Assembly (NCBI GenBank): GCA_016284115.1
Contig: JAEEOD010000102.1
Location: 1 to 27,100, forward strand
Source of the DNA: Bacteroidaceae bacterium
GTDB lineage: Bacteria; Bacteroidota; Bacteroidia; Bacteroidales; Bacteroidaceae
DNA: 27,100 nt
Direction: 5' to 3'
Below are positions 16,871-24,041 of the stretch, one piece after another (within the stretch, counting starts at the first letter, position 1; each line of letters begins with the position of its first letter). The translations under genes were made by a program, and so were the position numbers. The notes under the pieces are model-generated. The model searched no databases. It was given only the letters and a program-made list of their open reading frames with translations, and was not told where the DNA came from.

Positions 16871-17644
16871 TCAAAGATTGCGAATCCAGATATTGCGGAA
16901 TGCTACTTTAACACCGTGGTCTTGCAGGGTCAGAGGCATTCTACCATGAGCTACATATTTAGGAAGACCAGTGTAGGGGGTACTACCTTTTAGAATATAG
17001 TTGTTTTGAACAACCACACCATTGAGGACTACCGTAATCATTGCTGGAGATTCCAACTTGTCGTCAGTTCCAAATACAGGAGCCTTCCAATAAATGTCAT
17101 AAACCTGCCATTCATTAGTTCCAGTAAATGGGTTTACGAGAGGAGCACTTTGTTTGTAAACACTTCCAACATATCCATTTACATAAGTTGGGTTGTTGTC
17201 GCAATCAAGAATCTGCACTTCATAGCGGCTTTGTAGCATAATACCACTGTTGCCTTTCATCTGCAACGTGTTTTCTGGCCCAGGAGTTGGAGTCTTGAAT
17301 TCAATATGAAGCTGGCAACTACCAAAATAATCTTTAGTCTGTATAGTCCCTGCTCCAGGTGCTACTATCAATTCCCCATTTTGGACTGTCCATCCAGCAG
17401 GAGAACCATCGCGAGCCTGCCATTTAGACAGGTCTTTCCCATCAAATAGAATAATAGCATCAGATGGAGCTGAACCATTTGAGCCAGGGGTCACTTTTGC
17501 AGGAACCGGCGTGTACCATTCTGTACTTTCAGGTTTCCACTCATTCCTTCTTTGTTGTTGATTTTGTTGCACATTTTGTTGTTGTGCAAAAACAGATGAG
17601 AAAGCCCATGCTGCTAAGCCAATTAATACTAAAGTTTTTTTCAT
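16871..17644 (-). CDS. DUF1080 (3-keto-disaccharide hydrolase-like) secreted protein
   Basis: A 257-aa secreted protein of PF06439. A Sec signal peptide ends near SSVFA-QQQN and is followed by a Gln/Asn-rich linker (to about residue 35). The single concanavalin-like beta-sandwich domain runs from about 60 to the end, with family blocks IILFDGKDLSKWQ, GWTVQNGELIVAPG, FGSCQLHIEFKTP, GNSGIMLQSRYEVQILD and VRFRN-like VAFRNIWIRNL at the C terminus. Members cleave the glycosidic bond of 3-keto-glycosides, made labile by prior oxidation. The neighbouring Gfo/Idh/MocA protein could supply that oxidation. It is the first gene of the leftward operon and is divergent from the HTCS regulator across 314 bp. 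Confidence 0.88.
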   Translation of the reverse strand: MKKTLVLIGLAAWAFSSVFAQQQNVQQNQQQRRNEWKPESTEWYTPVPAKVTPGSNGSAPSDAIILFDGKDLSKWQARDGSPAGWTVQNGELIVAPGAGTIQTKDYFGSCQLHIEFKTPTPGPENTLQMKGNSGIMLQSRYEVQILDCDNNPTYVNGYVGSVYKQSAPLVNPFTGTNEWQVYDIYWKAPVFGTDDKLESPAMITVVLNGVVVQNNYILKGSTPYTGLPKYVAHGRMPLTLQDHGVKVAFRNIWIRNL

Positions 17645-17758
17645 ATTAATAAATTTTAAATAGTTAAAAATATTCTGTCAAAAATTATTAACTCTTAAAT
17701 ATGAGCATTATTAGCACCTTTTTTTTGTTACCAACTACCAATAATTCTTGTTTGCTTG

Positions 17759-17791
17759 CAAAATTAGATTAATGCATATTAAATATACTAA
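17759..17791 (-). promoter_or_regulatory. Probable promoter of the DUF1080-led operon
   Basis: On the minus strand TTAG (17791-17788) is followed after 21 bp by TAATTTTG (17766-17759), matching TAnnTTTG with a weak -33. A TGAGACAA element lies 30 bp upstream of this -7, almost the same spacing as at the divergent HTCS promoter. The leader would be about 105 nt. Confidence 0.45.
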
Positions 17792-17796
17792 CATTA

Positions 17797-17897
17797 TTGT
17801 CTCATTCTTTTTATTTTTTTACTCAATAAAATCCAAAAAACCTTTAATTTGCATAATAAATTATTTGATGAGACAAAATGAAACAATCGAGAGACAA
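17797..17897. promoter_or_regulatory. Repeated TGARACAA elements between the divergent DUF1080 and HTCS genes
   Basis: The plus strand carries TGAGACAA (17869-17876), TGAAACAA (17879-17886) and AGAGACAA (17890-17897), spaced 10 and 11 bp apart. The minus strand carries TGAGACAA (17804-17797), with a weaker TGAGTAAA 21 bp further upstream. Each set points toward its own promoter, and the nearest copy is 29 bp (HTCS) or 30 bp (DUF1080) from the -7 element. They are candidate binding sites for the AraC-type output domain of the HTCS. Between the two promoters and these elements, nothing else is recognised in this 314-bp gap. Confidence 0.55.
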
Positions 17898-17926
17898 TTA
17901 TACAAACTTTAATCGTATGTATATTT

Positions 17927-17934
17927 TATCTTTG
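17927..17934 (+). promoter_or_regulatory. -7 element of the HTCS promoter
   Basis: TATCTTTG matches TAnnTTTG. The -33 region is poor, which suits an activator-dependent promoter. The expected start near 17941 supports use of the ATG at 17959 rather than 17947. Confidence 0.55.
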
Positions 17935-17958
17935 CAATAGAAAAAGATGATTTCCGAT

Positions 17959-20900
17959 ATGAGAAAAAACATTATATTAATATTAGCAGTCACTCTGATA
18001 TCTATACACATCAGTGCAATACCCCACTACTTTACCACTTTTGATATGAAAAGTGGTTTGAGCAATAATTATGTATCCTCAATTATCCAGGATAAGTATG
18101 GGATGATATGGATTGGCACTCGTAATGGTTTAAATCGTTATGATGGCAATTCTTTTATTTCATACTATAGCTCTAATGAAGAAGGAAATCTAATCAATAG
18201 CCAAGTCAACGCTCTTACTTTAAGCCCTGATAATGAACTATATATCAGTACTCATCAAGGTCTGGAACGCTATGACTATGAAAACGACATGTTCGTTTGT
18301 CTGGATTTTACGAGAGGAGTTCGGGTTAATAATGCGCTATTTGATAATAAAAAGAACATTTGGACTACTATCAATGGTTATTCTTTAGTAAAATATAATA
18401 CAGAAACAGGTTTATCAATAACTTATCAGCTTAATGGAGAGGATATAACCCGAATCTATATAACTTCAAAAGGTAAGGTTTGGGCTTGCAGTAGGAGAAA
18501 TATTGCATGTTTTGACGAAGAAAATAATACCTTTGTTCCAATAGAAATGCCTGCATGGAACGACTTAAATATTATGGATATTACTGCCATATGGGTCTCT
18601 GACAATGAATCTACCATTATAGTAGGTACAACAATGAACGGTATCAAACGTATTGATTTGGATGCTGGCATTGTTCAAGATATACTTCAAAAGAGAGAGA
18701 GTACGCCAACTTATGCGCGCTCATTTTATCGCAGTGAGAATAGAATTTATTGTGCTACGGGTAATGGCATATACATATATGATTTGGAGACTAACCATTT
18801 AGAAGAGGTAATTAAAAAGAATCGTAACGATAAAAACTCATTGTCTAGTAATGCTATTCGTGCCATTTTTATTGACGATGAAGATGGATTATGGGTAAGT
18901 ACTGATGACGGCGGTATTAACTATGCCCCAGCTTATTCTGCCTTCAATCGATATTATGAAATCTCACAAAGCAATACAATTCATGGAGAAATCATCCATG
19001 ATATTTGCCAAGATGATTATGGTCACATTTGGATTGGCACAGAAGATTCAGGCGTAAACCAGTATAACCTTGCGACAGGAGAATATAAATATTTTGATGA
19101 CTCAAATGGGCTGTCACAAGACTGTATACATGGTTTGGTACCCATTGGCAGGATGCTGTGGGTAGGTACGCATGTGAATGGCATTGATTTGTTAGATATT
19201 CCCACAGGACGTATTGTCAAACATTATTACCTGACAGGAGGACAGAGAAACAATAACATTATTGTATATATGTATAAGACAACTGACGATGAATTGCTGG
19301 TGGCAACAGCGTCAGGTTTGTACAAATATAATCCGCAAAAAGATGCTTTTGACATACAAAACCTAACTTTCACAGAGAGGGTGCAAACAATCTGCGAAGA
19401 CCATGAAGGAACTTTGTGGGTCGGATCAACAACAGGAAATTTAAACAGAAAAAGAAGAGGTGAAGAAGCTTTTCAATCTTTTATTGTTGATAGCCTGATT
19501 ATTGATTCAAAAGCATCAATTAACCATATTATTGAAGATCATAATCAGAATTTATGGCTTGCAACGTCTATAGGACTTTATATGTTCAATATTAAGACAG
19601 ATGAAGTAAAACCGAACAAACTAAACAGAGAGATAAGAGATATAATTACATATCGTGTAGAAGAGGATAGTCAGAATAGACTATGGATCAGTACTGCAGA
19701 CGGACTCATCAAGTATAATACGAAAACTAATACCTATGAAACATTCAGGCAAGAACACGGCTTGCCTACTAACCAGTTCAATTATAACTCTTCACTTACT
19801 ATGTCTGATGGGAAAATGTACTTTGGCACATTGAGGGGAATGATTGGCTTTTACCCAGAAAACATAAGTATGATTACAGGCCAGTCCAAGCAATACATAA
19901 CAGAATTGCACATCATGAATGAAGGCAATGATGAAGAAACGGTTATTAACGTGCTTAATCAAGAACAAATTACATTAAAGAATAAGAATTCTACTTTTTA
20001 TATTGAATTCGTGTCTCCTGAATATAGAAAAATGGGGCGATTAACCTATTCATACAATATGCAAGGCAGTTCAGAGCAGTGGATAACAACTAATAATAAC
20101 AAGGCCTATTTTAGTGGGCTACCTCCTGGTAAATATATTTTTCAGTTAAAGGCTTTAAATCTTTCCGATGATTGGAACAATCAGCCTACTATGCTGGAAA
20201 TTGTTATTCTCCCACCTTGGTATCAGACTACTTTAGCATATATAGCATACTTTATTATCGGACTTCTTGTCATTTCATTGTTTATCTTAAACTTGAAACG
20301 GCAAAATCGTAAAAAAATGAAGATGCTGATAGATGGCTTTGAAAATGAAAAAGAGAAAGAAATATATCGATCAAAGATAGATTTCTTTATCAATGTAGCT
20401 CATGAGATACGTACGCCTTTAACACTCATCAAGTTGCCATTGGAAAAAGTGATAAATGATATTGAGCTACCCAAGAAGGCAGAAAAATATCTAACTGTAA
20501 TTCAAAAAAACACAAACAGGCTTAATAACTTGATAGATCAATTGCTTGACTTCAGAAAGACCGAAACCGATGGCTATAAACTTAACTTCGTGAATCATGA
20601 TATTATAGCCATAATTGACGAAATGTTTGCAAGATTTTATACTACTAGTGAGGCTCGATCAATAACAATGCTCTTTACTCCTCCTGTCAAAGAGTTTTAT
20701 GCATATATAGATAAAGAAGCATTTACAAAAATCATTAGTAATCTGCTTAACAATGCTATCAAGTATGCTGACAAGAAAGTTGTTATCAAGTTCATTATCC
20801 CAAGCGACAATCATTTTGCAATTGATATTATGAATGATGGAGAACCTATCAAAAGTGGAGTAAGAGAGTTGATATTCAAACCTTTCTATCGAGCGGAGAA

Positions 20901-21885
20901 TGCCGAAAGTCGCCAAGGCACAGGTCTGGGGCTGCCATTGGCTGCTTCATTAGCTAAGATGCATGGTGGGACATTAACTTTGGAAGATACTGACAATGGT
21001 ATGACACTATTCCGCTTATTGCTCCCAACAAATCATCCCGAAGCAATAAGTTTCAAAATTAAGGAAGAAGAGCTCCCTGCTATTCAAGAGTCAGAAATCA
21101 CATACCCCATATTACAATCCAGGGAAACTATCCTTATTGTTGAAGACAATGAGGAAATGCGAATCTTTGTGGCTGACATGCTGAAAGAAAACTATAATAT
21201 TGTGCTTGCATCTCAAGGGAAAGAAGCCTTACAATGCTTGAGGCAACAGATCATTAACCTAATCATTACTGATGTAATGATGCCTGTGATGGATGGTTTT
21301 GAATTACTAAAGGAAGTGAAAACCCATATTGAATTCAGCCATATTCCAGTCGTTGTGCTGACTGCAAAAAGCACTTTTGAAGCACGAATAGACGGTCTTT
21401 CATTAGGAGCTGATGCATATATTGACAAACCGTTCTCAATTGACTTATTAAAGACTCAAATTAAAAACCTGCTTGACAATCGCAATAACATTCGGATGTA
21501 TTATCTCAATACCCCAATGGCTAATGTGAAGACAATGGCATACTCTAAGACTGATGAAGAGTTCCTGATTCAACTTGACAATATCATTAACGAACACATA
21601 GACGACGTGGATCTTAATGTAGAGAAAATTGCTGACATGATGAATCTAAGCCGTCCGACTTTATATAGGAAGATTAGTGCAATTTCACAAGTTACCCCTA
21701 ATAAGTTCATTAATATCATTCGTCTGAAAAAAGCAGCAGAGCTGTTGCAAAAAGGCGAAATGAAAGTATATGAAGTCTCCGAGGCTGTAGGCTTTAGCTC
21801 TCAGTCCTATTTCAGCCGTGCATTCTTGGAACAGTTCGGTATTACACCTTCGCAGTATATTAAAACTTGTCAAACTAACGATTAA
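17959..21885 (+). CDS. Hybrid two-component system (HTCS) regulator
   Basis: One inner-membrane protein combining sensor kinase and DNA-binding response regulator, the usual controller of glycan loci in Bacteroidales. From the ATG at 17959 it has 1308 aa; an ATG four codons upstream is possible but leaves almost no leader. Order: signal peptide (MRKNIILILAVTLISIHISA), a periplasmic double beta-propeller of reg_prop repeats (such as GMIWIGTRNGLNRYDG and GHIWIGTEDSG), a Y_Y_Y domain ending near ILPPWY, a membrane helix (about 759-779), HisKA with VAHEIRTPLTLI (phosphoacceptor H815), HATPase with NLLNNAIKYA (N932) and GTGLGLPLA, a receiver with ITDVMMPVMDG (phosphoacceptor D1105), and two AraC helix-turn-helix motifs ending GFSSQSYFSRAFLEQFGITP. 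The predicted ligand is a breakdown product of the glycan. It is divergent from the operon it presumably activates. All key residues are present. Confidence 0.96.
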   Translation: MRKNIILILAVTLISIHISAIPHYFTTFDMKSGLSNNYVSSIIQDKYGMIWIGTRNGLNRYDGNSFISYYSSNEEGNLINSQVNALTLSPDNELYISTHQGLERYDYENDMFVCLDFTRGVRVNNALFDNKKNIWTTINGYSLVKYNTETGLSITYQLNGEDITRIYITSKGKVWACSRRNIACFDEENNTFVPIEMPAWNDLNIMDITAIWVSDNESTIIVGTTMNGIKRIDLDAGIVQDILQKRESTPTYARSFYRSENRIYCATGNGIYIYDLETNHLEEVIKKNRNDKNSLSSNAIRAIFIDDEDGLWVSTDDGGINYAPAYSAFNRYYEISQSNTIHGEIIHDICQDDYGHIWIGTEDSGVNQYNLATGEYKYFDDSNGLSQDCIHGLVPIGRMLWVGTHVNGIDLLDIPTGRIVKHYYLTGGQRNNNIIVYMYKTTDDELLVATASGLYKYNPQKDAFDIQNLTFTERVQTICEDHEGTLWVGSTTGNLNRKRRGEEAFQSFIVDSLIIDSKASINHIIEDHNQNLWLATSIGLYMFNIKTDEVKPNKLNREIRDIITYRVEEDSQNRLWISTADGLIKYNTKTNTYETFRQEHGLPTNQFNYNSSLTMSDGKMYFGTLRGMIGFYPENISMITGQSKQYITELHIMNEGNDEETVINVLNQEQITLKNKNSTFYIEFVSPEYRKMGRLTYSYNMQGSSEQWITTNNNKAYFSGLPPGKYIFQLKALNLSDDWNNQPTMLEIVILPPWYQTTLAYIAYFIIGLLVISLFILNLKRQNRKKMKMLIDGFENEKEKEIYRSKIDFFINVAHEIRTPLTLIKLPLEKVINDIELPKKAEKYLTVIQKNTNRLNNLIDQLLDFRKTETDGYKLNFVNHDIIAIIDEMFARFYTTSEARSITMLFTPPVKEFYAYIDKEAFTKIISNLLNNAIKYADKKVVIKFIIPSDNHFAIDIMNDGEPIKSGVRELIFKPFYRAENAESRQGTGLGLPLAASLAKMHGGTLTLEDTDNGMTLFRLLLPTNHPEAISFKIKEEELPAIQESEITYPILQSRETILIVEDNEEMRIFVADMLKENYNIVLASQGKEALQCLRQQIINLIITDVMMPVMDGFELLKEVKTHIEFSHIPVVVLTAKSTFEARIDGLSLGADAYIDKPFSIDLLKTQIKNLLDNRNNIRMYYLNTPMANVKTMAYSKTDEEFLIQLDNIINEHIDDVDLNVEKIADMMNLSRPTLYRKISAISQVTPNKFINIIRLKKAAELLQKGEMKVYEVSEAVGFSSQSYFSRAFLEQFGITPSQYIKTCQTND

Positions 21886-22059
21886 GACATAGGTTATCAC
21901 TAAAAAAGAACAAGTTTAAAGATTTAATTAATTCAATCAAGTTCACTATCATCCCCGTTTTTTTCTGTTCAACTGTTCGTTGTTCGTATTTGGCACACTA
22001 TTTTATCGTATTATAGCTGCCCTAGAGAGATTATTATATACCTCATGAGGAAATAATAA
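21886..22059. other. Noncoding stretch after the HTCS gene
   Basis: No gene or convincing terminator is visible. It holds a perfect CCTCATGAGG palindrome (22041-22050) flanked by TTATTA and TAATAA, and three GTTC repeats near 21967-21990. Together with the pseudogene beside it, it looks like decaying sequence. Confidence 0.5.
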
Positions 22060-22343
22060 AAACCTCACGTGGGAGAAAAGAGTAAGCAGAAGGGCGGCTT
22101 AAAGGAAGTAAACGATGGCTTTAGCGGTACTAAATAAATCTTCCACTTATGACCACCATTACTCTCGTAGAAAGTGTGCTGCATTCCGTTGCGGGTCAAT
22201 GCCTTGCCGAGCACTTAGTTGCTGGGATAGAGTGTAGAAGCACCGAAAGTGTGACCACCACTTTAAACCGGAAATGGCAGGTGATACTTTCTTAGAGATG
22301 GAACAACATCTCGCAAAAGAGTTATCCCTTCTGGTGAAAGGTT
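22060..22343 (-). pseudogene. Decayed CE1-type esterase fragment
   Basis: The minus strand shows pieces of an esterase-D-like domain but no open frame. One frame reads GGHTFGASTLYPS (about 22259-22221), resembling the segment just after the CE1 nucleophile elbow (GLSMGGGHT...). After one TAA it continues as GKALTRNGMQHTFYESNGGH then KWKIY (about 22209-22132), resembling the C-terminal catalytic-histidine block of the same family (HTFYxSxGGHxW). The 60-80 residues normally between the two blocks are missing. Upstream, another frame gives RRDNSFAR, like the esterase segment before the elbow, so frameshifts are also present. It is a separate relic, not part of the intact esterase at 6543-7859. 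Edges are approximate. Confidence 0.6.
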
Positions 22344-22550
22344 TTATATCCCTTTACGCTGTGATGGACGATTGGCGCGTCGCTTACGTATATCGGCTTT
22401 CATCTTGGCAGAGGCAGACTTGTGTGCCCCAGTAATATAAGTTTTTTTCTTTGCCTTGGTCTTGATCTTGTTAGTTTCTTTGGGTTTGCTGCTCTTGCCT
22501 TTGAACACAACACCTTGCATGATGATTTTTTCAATATCTTCTCCTGCCAT
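22344..22550 (-). CDS. Small Lys/Arg-rich protein of unknown function
   Basis: A 68-aa protein not recognised as any known family. It starts MAGEDIEKIIMQGVVFKGKS and is then strongly basic (about a third Lys or Arg), ending ADIRKRRANRPSQRKGI. No signal peptide or membrane segment is present. The composition suggests a nucleic-acid-binding or ribosome-associated role, which is inference. It begins 12 bp after the DUF4468 gene on the same strand, so the two are probably co-transcribed. It is not ribosomal protein bS21, whose conserved start it lacks. The ATG and compact spacing to the upstream gene support a real gene. Confidence 0.6.
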   Translation of the reverse strand: MAGEDIEKIIMQGVVFKGKSSKPKETNKIKTKAKKKTYITGAHKSASAKMKADIRKRRANRPSQRKGI

Positions 22551-22562
22551 AGTTAGATGTGG

Positions 22563-23813
22563 TTAATTCGTTTCAACATTAGTTATTTCGCCTATAAAGA
22601 TGTTGGCACGACCAGGCTCAGGCTGCTCTTTCGTGGCATTGATACATTTCATCACTACCGATGGTTGTTTCTCACCGTTACGATAAAAAGCCACCATATA
22701 CTCTTTGGCCTCAGCTAATGTTTGATAGCTTTGTTCTGGTGTAAGAATGGTATTGATATATTTCTTGCCGTTGTTGGTTGAGAGATAGCCTCCGGCATTG
22801 GCAGTCATGGTGGTACGGTTGAACTCGTCGTCACCAATAATAATAATCACTAACCTACCGTTGCTAGCCTGTACCTTGTCGGCAGTTAACTCTGGAAAAG
22901 TCTCGGCTGGAGTAGTTACTAAAGGTTTGGGAGTCTCAGTAGGTTTTGTGATTTCAACAGGCTTAGTTTCTTCAACAACCTTCGTTGCCTCCACTATTGG
23001 TTGAATGGAAGGCTTTACTACCTCGGCTTCACCATTCACTACCGCCACAGGAATGTTTGGTTTGATGACTGGAACTGCTGCTTTGACCTCAGGCTTAGCT
23101 AACTCTGCAGATTTCTCTACTTCTTCTGTCTTAACGACTTCTGCGGTAGTGACTTGATTGCCTACTACTGCTATCGCGTCAGATTTGCGCGTCTCTTCTG
23201 GCTTACCATCATTTTGCACAATGGCAAAACCACTTAAAGCTTTTTGTAGACTTTCGTTCATGTCATCTACAAAATCCACCGTTTTCCTACGCCACTTAGC
23301 AAACCCACGAGCCAGTCGGCTCTGGTCTTTTGTCAGGGCTATATCATCAGCAATCCAATCTTCTGCTAAAAATAACTCTTTCTCGTTGGGATAGTCATAG
23401 CGAATATTCCTGATCTGTAATACACACTTGCCTTCGTCGCAGTTGGCAATCATTTGGTATAGTACCTTGGTACGGTCAAGTGCTAAAATGGAGTTGGAGA
23501 ACACAATGTATTCTTCACCGTTAGCAGCTATTTGTCCTTTATCTTCGTTTTCGTAAGCAACACGACTCTTGTTTTCATTTTGTTGCATACGAGCATTCAT
23601 CCACTCCAGCACCTTGGCATAAACCTCGCCCTTGCTCATGCCACTAATGTTGAACTCTTTTTTAAACACCACTTTGCCGTTTTCTTCTGGTACGGCACCT
23701 TTTAGATAATAAGTGTCCTCATGGTGGGCGTTTTCATTCTTCTGTGCCCACATTTGCTTGGGCAATGTCAAAGCCAAGGAGGCAATGATTAGGATAATAA
23801 TGGTGTTCTTCAT
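22563..23813 (-). CDS. Secreted DUF4468-domain protein with a second C-terminal domain
   Basis: A 416-aa exported protein when started at the ATG at 23811-23813. That start gives a clean signal peptide, MKNTIIILIIASLALTLPKQ, ending near MWAQ. An ATG nine codons upstream overlaps the predicted transcription start and is disfavoured. Residues about 25-190 match the DUF4468 (TBP-like fold) family of Bacteroidota, with YYLKGAVPEENGKVVFKKEF and VLQIRNIRYDYPNE. A low-complexity linker of Val, Pro, Lys and Glu (about 200-300) follows. A compact C-terminal domain comes next (about 308-416, RLVIIIIGDDEFNRTTMTAN to NIFIGEITNVET) that I do not recognise. Function is unknown; a periplasmic or surface location is likely. 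The small basic protein follows after 12 bp. Confidence 0.85.
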   Translation of the reverse strand: MKNTIIILIIASLALTLPKQMWAQKNENAHHEDTYYLKGAVPEENGKVVFKKEFNISGMSKGEVYAKVLEWMNARMQQNENKSRVAYENEDKGQIAANGEEYIVFSNSILALDRTKVLYQMIANCDEGKCVLQIRNIRYDYPNEKELFLAEDWIADDIALTKDQSRLARGFAKWRRKTVDFVDDMNESLQKALSGFAIVQNDGKPEETRKSDAIAVVGNQVTTAEVVKTEEVEKSAELAKPEVKAAVPVIKPNIPVAVVNGEAEVVKPSIQPIVEATKVVEETKPVEITKPTETPKPLVTTPAETFPELTADKVQASNGRLVIIIIGDDEFNRTTMTANAGGYLSTNNGKKYINTILTPEQSYQTLAEAKEYMVAFYRNGEKQPSVVMKCINATKEQPEPGRANIFIGEITNVETN

Positions 23814-23841
23814 AATCTTATTGATTGTTTTTTCTGTCATG

Positions 23842-23849
23842 CAAAGATA
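23842..23849 (-). promoter_or_regulatory. -7 element of the DUF4468 gene promoter
   Basis: The minus strand reads TATCTTTG, matching TAnnTTTG. Transcription would begin near 23835, which favours translation from 23813. No good -33 is seen. Confidence 0.5.
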
Positions 23850-23899
23850 AAGTTTTTAACGCAAAGTAGTATTCCCTTGCCCTTGAAACTTACGTCTTC

Positions 23900-23924
23900 T
23901 GCACAAAAATAACTTGTTTGTGCA
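23900..23924. promoter_or_regulatory. Inverted repeat between divergent promoters, operator candidate
   Basis: TGCACAAA (23900-23907) and TTTGTGCA (23917-23924) are perfect reverse complements with a 9-nt spacer. The site lies between the DUF4468 promoter (leftward) and the FadL-type gene promoter (rightward), where one regulator could control both. Confidence 0.45.
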
Positions 23925-23942
23925 AAAAAGTGTTCAAAAAAG

Positions 23943-23973
23943 TTGCGTAATATTGAAAATAACTATACCTTTG
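23943..23973 (+). promoter_or_regulatory. Promoter of the FadL-type outer-membrane protein gene
   Basis: TTG at 23943-23945, 20 bp, then TACCTTTG at 23966-23973, a full match to the Bacteroidetes consensus. The leader is about 60 nt. Confidence 0.65.
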
Positions 23974-24041
23974 CAGCCGTTTTATGGAAAATACTCCAAA
24001 AAATAAGTTAAATTAACCACTTTTATTAAAAAGGTAAAAAG

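Noticed and set aside
22344..22550. Ribosomal protein bS21
   Set aside because: It is small and basic, but the conserved bS21 N-terminal pattern is absent.
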